From the NCBI GenBank assembly GCA_011317545.1, contig WUJK01000002.1, positions 1,798,001-1,862,000 on the forward strand: a DNA stretch of 64,000 nt, written 5' to 3'. Below the pieces are notes generated by a model. It did no database searches. It saw only the letters and a list, made by a program, of their open reading frames with translations, and had not been told where the DNA came from. This DNA is from Coniella vitis (Eukaryota > Ascomycota > Sordariomycetes > Diaporthales > Schizoparmaceae). Below are positions 46,070 through 57,099 of this stretch, piece after piece. How positions within the stretch are numbered: the stretch's first letter is position 1; each line of letters starts with the position of its first letter. Position numbers and translations under genes: made by a program.

Positions 46070-48525
46070 CTACAATCTTGCTCTTGAGCGGTTTCCCATC
46101 CTCTGACCCATACCCTCGCTCAACTCTACGCGCTCCCACCAATACTTGCACTCTTGCGTCTCGGTCTCAGTCAAGCTGGCCACTTTGGAGGGGATACCTG
46201 CCTTCCTCCCGCCTGCGTCCCCCATTCTCTCGTCGTTATCGGACCCAAATACCATGATTTTGCCGTATTGATTGCCTTGCCCACTGATCTGGCTTGGTTT
46301 AGCGCGGAGAAGGCCTGGACATGTCTCCATGTCGCCTATAAAAGGAGACTCAAATCTTGGCCAGTGCGGTGTTGGTGTCTCTGATGTTGTTGATGAGGCG
46401 GATGAAGAAGAAGGGTTAGGATCACCCGTGGCAATGAACCGCACCCAGGCGCCGTGCATAGCATCAGCAGTTTTGACCAGTCCTGGAAATGAGCCAATGG
46501 CTCCCATGTCATGCGTCACGACGGGGGCCTCGTCTCCATGGTTAGCCGTGCCTCCGAACTCGGGACGTGAGCGTGCAGCGTAGTGGTATACCCATACGGG
46601 TGGCGGCGATTCCTCAGTATCTTGGGTGTCTGTCTGGTTATCCAAAGAGCCATTGGCACTATAGAAATGACCCGTCTGTAAAACTGGGCAAATGTATGCA
46701 TAGTGCGCGTACGCAGCTTGATATCGACTCCATTGGCGCCCAAAACCCGGCGGGACCCTGGCATAAGGGCTCTGCGGATTGGTGATGGGGTCTGGATATA
46801 GCCCCGACAACACAGAGGTGTCCAACTGGTTCATGGCGGGGATCATGGTAGCAAACTTTCCGAGAAAGTCCTCGTTGGTATTGACGCGAGGACTGCAGAA
46901 TACAGCACCCTCGTGGCTGTTGAAGCCCGTAAGAATGGGGACCTTGAGGAAATTGCCTTGGCGGAACCCGTTGATGGGGAGGTCGGTAATGATGGCACCG
47001 TTCTGCTTGGAATCCGACTCAATGACTGGTTGAAACGGCCACCGAATGGGGTCTTGATAGCGTGCAAAGACGGTATTCGACGCGCGAATGATAACTTCTA
47101 ATGGGAGGGAACGAAGTAATGGGAAGAGCTCCTCTGAGCGGATGGAATCGTACGGGATGTGGAGTGCGCCGAGGAACTCTCGCCACTGGGTCTCTGTGCG
47201 AGGATGTGTTGGAGAAAGTGTCGCTCGAGCTGTTGCACCTCCTGATTCTAGGATGGCGGCGTGGAAGGGCGCAGTAGATGCTGTGTATGACTGAAGATGA
47301 TAGCCAATCTGTACGCATGTCAGTCTATAAGCACGTGTGCATAGTGCCGTACAAAGTGTCCTAGTCTCTAGATGCCAACACGTTGGAAACTTACCGAATG
47401 CGCGCCAGCACTCACTCCCATGACTGTGACTCTTTTCGGGTCGCCTCCAAATGCATCCGCATTATCCCGCACCCACTCGAAGAGCAGTTGTTGATCTCTG
47501 AGTCCCAGGTTCAAACACCCTTCTTGATCTGCCAAGGCGCAACTAGGGAAGCCCAATGCACCAACACGGTAGTTGAAGTTGATACCCAGCACTGGCGTGT
47601 TTGCCCAGCTCACAAAGCTTTCCATACTGCGCTCGTTGCCCGATCCGGAATTGAAAGCTCCTCCATGGACGTAAATGATGACTGGCATCTTGGCTGCGCC
47701 AGTTCCACCGTTACCGGTAATCTGGTGTTCCCAATTGACCTGACGGTAGACATTGAGATTCAGACAATCCTCGCCCTGTGCCAAGCGAGACGCACGCGAT
47801 GCCACCTGTGGACAGATTTGTCCAAAGCTATCAGCCGTGGTGCATACATCGGCAGCAGGCGGCAGTGGTACTGGGGGCCGAAACCGATTCTGTCCGGCTG
47901 TAGACTCCGCATATGGGATTCCGCGCCATGCTTCGACGGCGCGAGGGAGCGAAGACGAAGTGGGCAGCAGGACACCTGTATAACGGCCCTGAGAGAGGGC
48001 GATAGTTGCTGAAGGGCCCGCGTGTTGGACGGCGTTGGGCGCCTTTGGCCGCAGAGCGCCGGCTGCGATGGCCAGTGTATTTCGCTCGTCTCGCGCCATG
48101 GTCGGGATACCTGGTGGGAGCAGAGGCTGGGCTGGTGAGTTTATATAATTGCCGTACCACTTTGGTGTGCAGGCAAAGCTATCTAGTCCGACTCTCAGCT
48201 CGTAGTCGTCGAGCTTGTAGGGAATATGAGACTTCACGCCAAAGGAACACAGCTCTCGGGTCGGCGAGAAAGGCCCAGCGGCGGCGCTTGGCAATAGACG
48301 GCGGCGACGCGACAAGGCAATCGAGGAAAGCAAGGCCAAGAAGCAAGTCAAGGCAAGTATAAGGCTCACGATAGTCTTGGTCGTTGCTGTTGTCGGTATG
48401 GATGGAGCAAAGCCCAAGAAGACGGTGGGGAAAACTAAGTGCCGAGCATTGTCATGGGTGTCCGCAGCTGCAGGCGGGAAACGCTCTTGGTGTTGCATGC
48501 CGTGATGGACGGTGGCCGGAGCCAT
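46070..48525 (-). CDS. Type-B carboxylesterase with N-terminal membrane anchor
   Basis: Exons are 48525..47395 and 47308..46070 on the minus strand with an 86-nt intron (GTAAGT...GTACAG), giving 789 residues. The catalytic serine is S372 in GVSAG, at the end of VTVMGVSAGAHS. The acidic residue is in GFNSHEGAVF, and the histidine probably in NHGDEAPVV. EDCLNLNVY is the type-B signature and YVHGGAFNSGSG the oxyanion loop. Before the enzyme domain there is one hydrophobic helix at about 45-65 (TIVSLILALTCFLALLSS) followed by RRRR, suggesting a type II membrane protein rather than a secreted lipase. In-frame ATGs lie upstream at 48687 and 48645; 48525 was chosen for its GCCATGG context. The substrate is unknown. 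Confidence 0.88.
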
Positions 48526-49295
48526 GGCGTTGATCAGTCGCCGGGGGACATGAAGGTATTTTGGTCGCAATCGAAAGAAAGAATCCGTGAGGCGAACTGC
48601 AACGAGATGCGGGACATTCAGAAGGAGCTGTGGTTCTACGCACATAGTAGACGTGGCAATAGACCAGAAGCGGAAGCCACGACCCATTCATTACATAGTA
48701 CTTACTATGTATCCGTGAACCCCCTGCCAAGTGTCATGACTTGGCTGTGAGATCATGAGCTGTGCGCTGGCTCAACAGCACCTGCCATTTGAGCACAGCA
48801 ATTTCTATGCGGCATGCCAACCTATCGTCGTCGTCGTCGTCGTTCTGCACCATTTTCTGGGCTCCCCAAGGTTGCCAGAACATTCAACATTGCCAATGCA
48901 TCAACACCTTGCAAGTGCGCATTCTTGTGGTAGAGGAAGTTCAAGTAGCTACCATAACAGTTCATGTTCCCGCCCAACGAACGCCCTTTTGTCACAATTA
49001 ACACACAAGACCAAACCAACAAGGTCCCAACTATGCATACCTCTGCTTCTTGTCGAAGTCTCTCCATCTCTCCTTTCATCGTCTCTCTGTTCATCGTACA
49101 AGAATACTGTCAATATCATTAATCATCAACTCCAAGAGCGTTTTGTGTGCCTGCTATTCGGGCACGTGGTAAACCAATGAGCCCCCAGCTTTTGCGACTC
49201 CGTCAGGGCGACGAATGCCTAAATACATGATAGAACTAAAAGAAAGACCAGAAACACACAAAGGTAATGGGAGGCGACGGACATCCCTGCAAAGC
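48526..49295. other. Intergenic region upstream of the carboxylesterase
   Basis: These 770 bp hold the carboxylesterase promoter and the 3' UTR of the TPX2-like gene. There is a short CGT repeat (48826-48842). Open frames on the plus strand look random. Confidence 0.55.
48692..48711. repeat. Inverted repeat TACATAGTA / TACTATGTA
   Basis: Two perfectly inverted 9-mers are separated by two bases, 167 bp upstream of the carboxylesterase start. They belong to the 9-mer family described in the findings. Confidence 0.85.
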
Positions 49296-51427
49296 CTAAG
49301 AGCTGCCAGAGGCCACAGGCACATGGTCCTCAGTCTGTGCAGACGACGGCGTTTGCTGCTGCTCCCGTCTCGTACGGCCCTGCGCGGCCTTCATTCGGCT
49401 CATCTCTGCGTACTTTTGCCGGGCGAGCTTGATGGCCTCCTTGCGGTCCTGTTCCTCGTGACCTGGAAGCTTGCGACTTGGCACCTGCCGAGGTCGCGTC
49501 TTGTCCTGCTGCGCGTTGTTCTGAGCCGAGGCTACGCTGTGCTTCCTGCCCGACATGGCACTACCAGCAGACGAGGATGTGGCACGCGTGCTGACGCGTG
49601 ATGATTCGATGCTTGTCGCTCGGCCTCGCGCGATAGCTGAGGCTGCTGTCGATGCTGATGCGGTGCTAACCGCGCGTACAGCAGAGGCAGTCACCGTCAT
49701 GGATTGGCGCTTGGCAGCCAAGGCTCTTGGTGAGCTTCCGGCCACGGGTGTTATGGGACTGGAATCTTCAGAGGGGCCGCCAGTGCTTTGGCGCTGTCGG
49801 CTGGTAAACGTCGAGCGCACAGTAGGGGTGGCACTGGCTGGCGAAGGGCGCGCCTTGAACTGTCGGCGTCGGCGAGCTTCCTCCTCTTCTTCCTTGAGTT
49901 TCTGCTCGAGTCGCTCCTTCTTCATACGAGAATAGCGCTCACCAGGCAGTTCAAAACTCGGCACTGTGGGCGGTTTGCTGGAGCGGACAGATCGCGTGCG
50001 CTGAGGGGAACTGGCCTCGGCCATCTTTTGCGGGTCGACCTGCATTGACAACCGAGCTGCCTTTTTCTCTTTCAATTCTCTGGCGACTCTTTCACCAGGC
50101 AACTCAAAAGTTGGGACAGTGGGTGGTTTGGAGGCTTTTTGGATGGGCTTTGGAGGAGCCAGACTGGCTGGCCGGGCGACTTTTCGTAGCGATGCAGCCG
50201 CGGCCTTCTTGGCTTTGCCCTGGTCGGATTCGACTGCTGAAGATGCATCACCAGTGAGAGTGTGCCGCGCTGAGGCGTCCGCTTTGGCCACTGGAGGAGA
50301 CTGCTGCCCATTCTGGTTGCCCGCGTCTTCTTGCTCGTCGCCAAGGCTCACCTGCGCCGCAGCCTTCGTGATTGCTTCGATGTTATCGTCAAATCGATGT
50401 CCATGATGTTCAAATGCACCATCAAGCGAAGTGAGCGGATCTTTGGCCTCGCCACGGGGTTCGCTCTCGTCTGCGGGCTCAACAGTATTGGACCATTGAG
50501 CGCTGTTTACGCTGTTGGGACTGGGCCGGTAGGCGCTGCTTCCCGCCGTCAATGGCGTCTCTAGATTCTCAGAAGTTGCCATGTCCAGTCTCAACGCGTC
50601 CGGACTCAGGACACGGAATTTGTGGGCAGTAAAGCCACTGTGAGGATCAGAGGTTTGTGCTGGTAGGAGATCAATGGGCGTGGCGAGGAGCAGGTACTTG
50701 TCGTCTGGGTCGCCTGCCAATTGGCCTTCTCTTCCTGATGGTTGGGAGCAGGCCAGCAAGTTGCAGCCAAAGCGTTGTTTGTCCCCTTCTGCACCCTTGT
50801 TTGCCGCTTGATCAGTTGCCGAAACAGCTGGGCCAGCAAGGGACAAAACCCATTGAAAGTGCTTCTTTTGATGTCTCTCAAAGACGTTCTCGCTGGGATC
50901 CAGGCGCCTTGCCGCTTGGACCAGGTCGTGGTCGCCCAGAGGGTCTACTATTAGTGAGCGGTTAGCAATGAATACGATCCACGGTGCTGCATGTGATCGT
51001 GCAAGGCGGATGACGGCATTGGCATGCTGGAGGGTAAGGGCAACAAGACAGTACCGCTATAAGAAGCGTCAGCCTGATTCGCAGTGTGTCTCGGTCTTGG
51101 CGCAATAAAGGTCTCGGCTGCAAGTGGCGCGCGTCGCTGCTGGCCGCGGAGCTTCCTGTCCCCCAGGTCGGACAAGCTGCCGTCTAGGAATGGCTTCGAA
51201 ACGCGCAGGCTGGCAGCGTGGTATCGGGGCGCAATAAGCGAAGCGTTTTCCTTGATCAACTGGCTTTGGACCTGTTGTCGGTCCCAGGCAACTGTGCTGT
51301 GTTGCTTGCTCTGCTGCTGCTGAGTGTGCTGCTGTCTGGGAGACTTGTTACAGTGGGCTGCTGAAGGCGACGGTGGGTGCTGCTTGACAAAGAAACCGTC
51401 CGTAGCAGGCCGGGACACAAATGCCAT
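49296..51427 (-). CDS. Disordered protein with TPX2-like repeats
   Basis: Exons are 51427..51055 and 50947..49296 on the minus strand with a 107-nt intron (GTACTG, branch CTAAC, AATAG) splitting a Val codon, giving 674 residues. The N-terminal 160 residues are His/Gln/Ser-rich and then turn more ordered (DHDLVQAARRLDPSENVFER, then HQKKHFQWVLSLAG). At about 396-411 and 448-462 the motif KPPTVPxFELPGER is repeated. The second copy runs into a charged helix (LEQKLKEEEEEARRRR) and QFKARP at about 487-492, which resembles the TPX2 C-terminal signature of microtubule-binding spindle proteins. A third LPGHEEQDRKEAIKLARQKY segment is similar. The remainder is low-complexity. Spindle or microtubule function is an inference from the motif only. 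Confidence 0.72.
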
Positions 51428-52779
51428 GGCGGATCGCTTCGTCAGTAAAGCGGCCGTCTGCTACTGATAGTGAGAACTGGGCGCCGCAGCAGGCTGACCA
51501 GGGGGCTTCTGGAGACCTCTGGGGGGTCTCCAGGATCAGGGGTGCTGCGGTGGGGTGCTGATGCTGTAGTTGGTTTGGAGACGCAGCCCCAGTTGCGATC
51601 AAGCACAGGCTGCCTTCTCGTCTTCAGCAGCAAAAGCCCAGGGCTTCAAACCGCGCAATTTAGGCCTGACCGAGAAACAGACAAGCAAGCAGGCCTGGTT
51701 TCCAGTCTCTCCAGAAAGGGCAAGGGGCGTTTGTAGTTCTGACACCAGGATTCGAGCTGTTGCTGGAGCAATCTTTTTTGAAGCAAGAAACCAAGAAGTT
51801 GATATTGTTGGGTCTAAAAGTTATGTTGTTGTGAGGTCATGGCACGGGCAAAAAGAGGTATGGCAGAAAGATGGAAGAACGTGAGGCTTTCCAGTCTCGA
51901 CATTATAGTAGAAATAATAACTTTGTCTAACTCAGCGAGTAAACAAATCTAGCACAGCAATTGCGATGCACAGCAACCAACGCTGCCTTGCACTTGCCAT
52001 GTCCACCCAACAAATTCATTCCTGACAGCGTCCGGAAATCTGAACAGTCCTTGAACTGGCTGTAAGTAGGTAGTTAGGCATACCTAAGCACATAAGTACC
52101 CCTCCTAGAGGGAAAGTAAGCCCACGCAGTAGCTGCACACAGCAGCAATCACAATGCCTCATAAAAAGAAGCATGCGGAATTGAGTGCTACGTTTCTTGT
52201 TTAGTTCTTGCATACATATGGGGCAACCTAGATCGAACCTGGCCTCTGCCTAGCTCCATGCTGTTTCCGAGTTAAGAAGCCTGGTTACCGCACTTCAAGA
52301 GACCGTCCAGAGAAGCGTTGCGGCCGGCAGAGAACGCGCAGTGCGTTCATTGTGTAGGTACGAAGTTTATCGCATCTAGAACACTGTCCGTATGGCTTTG
52401 TCACAGTAACTGCGAGTGCCTATCAACCTTTAGGAGAAGACCATCGCGTCAGCGCGCCTTTAGCCACTTCATCCGCTTCAAGCCTGACGTCCGGTCTGTT
52501 TGCTGTGGCGGTGAGAGCACTGCGGTCCAACAACAGGATAGCTCGCTGATTTCGTCATCCGAGCCTCTAATCTTGCAATGGTGCAAGTACAGTGAGGCGC
52601 AATCTTCTGGCCTCCGTTGCTGGTGGAATGCGGAGCAGAGTGCCCTCTGTATCTGGACTCTATGCTGTAACGCACTTGTAGCGACTTAGCCCTGCTGTGG
52701 AGGGAGTTGATGCCTTGGTTTCCTCGTGGTCGTCTTTTTGGGTGTTGTGGTCTTATATCTTGGCTAGCGTGGGCTATTA
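51428..52779. other. Intergenic region between the TPX2-like gene and DAD2
   Basis: This 1.35-kb stretch holds the promoter of the TPX2-like gene and the DAD2 3' UTR. A palindromic CTGGAGACCTC...GGGGTCTCCAG lies at 51510-51533. I see no convincing gene. Confidence 0.5.
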
Positions 52780-53327
52780 TCATTCTTCCTCGGCGGCGTC
52801 GGCTTGTGCTTGTAGGGCAGGCGCATGCTCAGTCGGTATGCGAACCAGCGTCTGCGGGAGTGACGGTGCCTCTTGTTCCGTGTTGGCGGGTGATTTAGCT
52901 AGCTTGGCTGTATTGAGATGGGTATCAGCATCGTATGCTAGGATGAATGAGCTTAGATGTGCAGATTCCCACTTACAAGATGCCATGCTGATCGACCGAA
53001 GCACGTTGTGCCAATTACCCATAACAAGTGCGATGGCTAAGACGCGTCAGTCCCTCGATCACAAGCCCTTGCATGCTTTACTCGCTCGTGACCTGGTCGA
53101 ATCATACCTTCTGTCCCGTCAGAGAGCGTCGCGAGCTTTTGCTCGAGTGCTTCCATTTGCGATGCGACGGCCGCGCTCAGGTCGCGTAGCTCTCGCAGAT
53201 TCTCAAGTTCAGCCTTCTTTTCATTGACGCGCGCCAACAGCGCTGGCAACTGGCCTGTGGATGCGGCCGGCCCACCCATTGAGGGCTGGCGGATGTGTGC
53301 GGGCACGGTTCTGTTTGGATATGACAT
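52780..53327 (-). CDS. DAD2: DASH complex subunit Dad2
   Basis: Exons are 53327..53108, 53036..52977 and 52907..52780 on the minus strand, giving 135 residues. Introns are 71 nt (GTATGA...CTTAG) and 69 nt (GTAAGT...TACAG). The protein reads MSYPNRTVPAHIRQPSM, then LPALLARVNEKKAELENLRE, LRDLSAAVASQMEALEQKLA, TLSDGTEGIALVMGNWHNVL, RSISMAS and, in the tail, LPQTLVRIP, which are hallmark Dad2 segments. DASH/Dam1 forms rings on spindle microtubules and couples kinetochores to them. An upstream in-frame ATG (53414) would add 29 residues; the shorter start matches the family. The gene is head-to-head with shugoshin. Confidence 0.93.
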
Positions 53328-53871
53328 ATCGGGCAACTCGTCTTGTATCCTTTGTGTCAGGGCAGCCGTCCTGATGTTGGTTTGGTCCTGCAGGTTGTCG
53401 TAATGGATTGACAAAAGACACGGATCAATTATTCGGGAGGCTTGCAGCGTCTGGTGCCATGGACCTGGAGACCCTGTAAGCGATCTTCACAGGCCCCTGG
53501 CACGCGCTAGGAAAGCAGGGTAGCACTGACGTTGAGCAACCAGGGGGAGGGGGCGCTGCTGATCGTTGCCCGGCAACCTCCTGGTTTTATTTTGCAGTCT
53601 GCTGCGAGCCATTCGCCCAAAAAAGAACACAGGGGACCTGACCGCATCCACACCTGCCACTCAATTCACGCTGCAGCTCCTCCTCCGCCACCAGAATTGA
53701 CGTACAGGCCTGTCGACTCCAACTCCCGTACATATCCCACAGCGTCTCGACTCAGATATCTCTACTTTTGGGGCGCGTCACTTTGCTCATTCTCTCCTTT
53801 CTTTCTGCTGCATCGACTTCTGTTGCTACAGCGCGTCCGACTCGGCCCCAACCCTCTTCGACTATGACACA
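53328..53871. promoter_or_regulatory. Shared divergent promoter of DAD2 and SGO1
   Basis: These 544 bp between two mitotic-chromosome genes suggest coordinated cell-cycle expression. The SGO1-proximal 230 bp are pyrimidine-rich. An ACGCGT (the MluI cell-cycle-box core) lies nearby at 53042-53047, but inside the first DAD2 intron. Confidence 0.5.
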
Positions 53872-53884
53872 ATGGCACGACTGA
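53864..53884 (+). promoter_or_regulatory. Short upstream ORF overlapping the SGO1 start
   Basis: An ATG at 53864, 8 bases before the SGO1 ATG and in another frame, encodes six residues and ends at TGA 53882-53884. Ribosomes scanning from the 5' end would meet it first, so it may reduce SGO1 translation. Confidence 0.5.
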
Positions 53885-56181
53885 ACGAACCACCCATGTC
53901 GCTCGACAACATAGAAACTCGTAGGTCACTTTTTGTCGCGCCAGCCACTTGCATTCCAATTAGCGAGCCTGCCACCGAATTATACTGACCACTTGTTCGT
54001 TGTACTTGATCTCCTACAGTGCGGCGGAAGTTTCTACGGCAGAATAGAGAGATTGCGAGAGCCAACTCGGTGCAGTCACAGCGCATCCGTTCCCTCGAGA
54101 GTGAATGTGGACGACTGCTGTCGGAAAATTTGTCATTGAGTGGCCGCATCCTAGAGCTGGAGAAGGAGCTGGAGCAGTCGCGCAGCGCGCAGAGAATCGC
54201 AGACCATGCTCTGGAAATCAAGGAAAAGATGGAGGCGCAGCTCGTGGAATGGGGCGCCATGATCCAGGGACTCGGCGTGGAGCCAGCAGCCAAGCGGCAT
54301 GCATCCACGTCGCCAAACGGCATGAAAATTTCACGCCCCAGAAAGAAGAACGAACGAAGCCCAGCAGCCAAGCGACGGCCGCGCGACAGCAGGACAGCCG
54401 AGGAAATTGCCACTTTGGAGGAGGGACGACTACCCCCCATCTTCGAGAACCCAACATATCCACGACGAACAATGAGGTACGCAGGAACTATCTCGAGCAT
54501 GGCCGCCGTGTGCTGTCCCACTAACAAACCGCGTAGCCACGCCGAAGTGCTTTCGTTGTGTAATGAAGCCGAGGAGAATGATTCACCAGACCTAGGACCG
54601 CCGCCAACATCGCGCTTTGTCGAAGAGGACCCAATTAAGATTGACAGTCCCAGCAGGTCGACTGGAGCGCTTGAAGCAAGTCCCAAAATCAGGAGCGAAA
54701 CGCTTGCACCACCCGAAACACTGCAACAACCCAAGCTGGATCCCAAGAAAAAGCCAGTATTAGGCACAGATGGCCCATCTGTCACCAGCCTTGAACCGAC
54801 GGAATCAGCTGATGCCCCGGCCCGCCCTCCTCTTGTAAAGGCTGGATCTAAGAGAAAGTTTGGCGAGGAAATCTATGATGCCCAATCCGCAAAGTCCGTC
54901 GTTGATAATGCAGAGGCCTCCAGCAGATTATCCACGAACATCCTGCCTGCGTCCGAAGACTCAGTGGACCCGAAAAAACCACCAAACAAGCAAAGTGAAA
55001 AGGGCTCCCGGAGCGTGGGAGCAAAAGCAGCGCGGCCCCGGAAACCCTTGGCCGACAAGACTGTCAATAGCGACCTAATGTCACCAAAGCGTATCCCCAA
55101 GTTCGCATCAACAGATGATCTCAAGAAAGCAAACATCGCGCCCGAAAGAACGGTTGCCCCATTGAAGAAGAAGAGGCTAGTGCCCATCAAGCTTGCTATG
55201 CCTCAACAGCCTGCTTCCTCAGCAATCGAGCTCAGAGAACCAACTACACCATCCACCGAACCTGAAATGATACTACCCGACACACCCGAAAACAAATCGG
55301 CTGAAGTCAAAGCCCATGACACGCCGCCACCCGCCGATATTTCCTCACGCGGTGAGACCTCGCGCCCTAGCAGGAGAGCGAGAGCAAGCATCAGCTATGC
55401 CGAACCGAATCTACGAGACAAGATGCGCCGCCCAACAAAGGAACTGTTCGATGCCGTGACAGGGGAGGGCAAATACGTTCGCCATAGTGCAGCCCACCTG
55501 CTTGCTGCCTTGAATGCCGCGTCGTCATCTTCCTCCTCCTCCTCATCCGCGTCCAAGCCTAAATCCGATGACAATCACTCTGCCAAGGAACTTGCCAACC
55601 TGACTCAGGACACGGAAACAGCCATGACAAGCGGAGCAGCTAGCGGGCCGCTCTTGGACAGCGCTCATTTTGAGAAGGAGGCATCCAAGGAGCATATTCC
55701 GACCGACTTTCCCGAATCTGTGGTCACTGAGCGACGCAGAAAACCCTCTGCCAGACACAGCCAGCTTCTTAAAGAGCAAATCTTACAAGATGAGGAAGTG
55801 GAGGAGCAGCTACAACACGAGAGCAAGAAGGGCAAAGCCGTCGATCCCTACGAGTTTAACAGTACTTCCCCTCCCCCCTTCGCGAAGTTGCCAGAGCTTG
55901 CTGCCACTACTACACGAGGCCGGATTACCAAGGGGATGAGAAGGTCGCTGGCAGCTAGTTCTGATGGAGTAGTGACGGGCGAAGAAGACGGCCGTAGCAG
56001 CAGATCAAGTAGAAAGAGGGTATCGTTGGCGGCTGTTTCCAAAACGTCCTTGATGCTCGATGCGCCTTTTGACGACGAGTCCTCGTCTGAATACAGTGGA
56101 GATCCGGTTAAGGGAGGAGGAGGCCCTAGTAGCTTGACTGGGAAAGAACGAGTCTCGAGACGGAGAAGTATGATGTTGTGA
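53872..56181 (+). CDS. SGO1: Shugoshin (centromeric cohesin protector)
   Basis: Exons are 53872..53920, 54020..54476 and 54537..56181, giving 716 residues. Introns are 99 nt (GTAGGT...CTACAG) and 60 nt (GTACGC, branch CTAAC, CGTAG). The N-terminal coiled coil (about 15-85: LRRKFLRQNREIARANSVQS, RIRSLESECGRLLSENLSL) is the shugoshin dimerisation and PP2A-binding region. IFENPTYPRRT, then LSLCNEAEENDSPDLGPPP, are typical of fungal shugoshins. The C-terminal basic SGO motif is SRRARASISYAEPNLRDKMR, followed by RPTKELFDAVTGEGKY. Shugoshin shields cohesin and recruits the passenger complex at centromeres. The second intron is a multiple of three with no stop, so its retention would add 20 residues (RYAGTISSM...). 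Confidence 0.93.
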
Positions 56182-57099
56182 TTGTAAGAGCATAATGATG
56201 GTGTTGTTGTTCGTTTAATCGGGACTTGTATGGATGTGTTGTGTTGTGTGTTGGGTAGAGAGCTTGGCGTTACAATTTGCACATCTTGGGTTTCCTTACT
56301 TGGGCAGGCGCAGATATACGCATGTACACTCGGTATCTCTTCTTTGTTTTTTTTTTTTATTTGGCTTCTTGAAGCATTGCATTCATTGTTAGGGTCGCCT
56401 TCAGCGAATGAAGAATGGATGGAAAGGAGATGAATAGGATACGGAGTACGGGTTGGCTTAGGCCGCGCACGCGATATGATTCAGCGATTCTCTTTCCCTG
56501 TGTGTTAATATGGCATTTCAAAGAGTACATCCAGTGCGCAATCATAATGTTTAACACCTCATTATGCTGTTGCAAAACCACTTGAAGCTTTGATCGACTG
56601 TGTGAGCGGCTCCCCAAAGGTCAAAGAGGTTTTGTGCTGGTGGTCGCACAGGCACGGCTACGGCGCACTCAGGAAAAGGTGGGTGATTATGGCCGTCGTA
56701 ACGAATCGTTTGCATAGCTGTCTTAAGTTCACGCTTCTTCTTCCTCTTCTTGCTCTGGGTATCCAAGGGTGAAAAACAACGGATTCCGCTTATAACGGCC
56801 CACTTGACAATCCCCCGCCTTCTCATCGTAGTGTTTGTGACCCTTCCATCTCATCAAACGGCGCCTGTAGATAGGGTTGAATGAGAAATGCCTTTTACCG
56901 CTCGAGGCTGCATTATCCCCACGCCCTCTCTTTCTTTGTTTCTCTCAAGTAGCCACAGGTAACAGCTCCTGGGGTGGCCTTTGTAGGTTGAATAATGGAG
57001 CATGTATATTCGCGTAATCCCTCTTTTTGCCAACTTTCTTGTGTCGAGGAGTCATTTGTCACTACAATGTAATCTTTGTCATGCGGTTGTACTTATAGT
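56182..57099. other. Convergent intergenic region
   Basis: This lies between the SGO1 and VPS29 stop codons. A 91-codon minus-strand frame at 56826-56551 (with SKKRKKKRELK and a Pro-rich part) is somewhat protein-like but unassigned. Otherwise I see nothing. Confidence 0.55.

Noticed and set aside
53042..53047. ACGCGT cell-cycle box near DAD2/SGO1
   Set aside because: It is a single 6-mer inside a DAD2 intron rather than in the promoter, and chance occurrence is likely.
56551..56826. A 91-codon minus-strand frame with a basic SKKRKKKRELK segment
   Set aside because: It lies just downstream of VPS29 on the same strand, probably in the 3' UTR. It is short and unassigned, and I could not support a gene.
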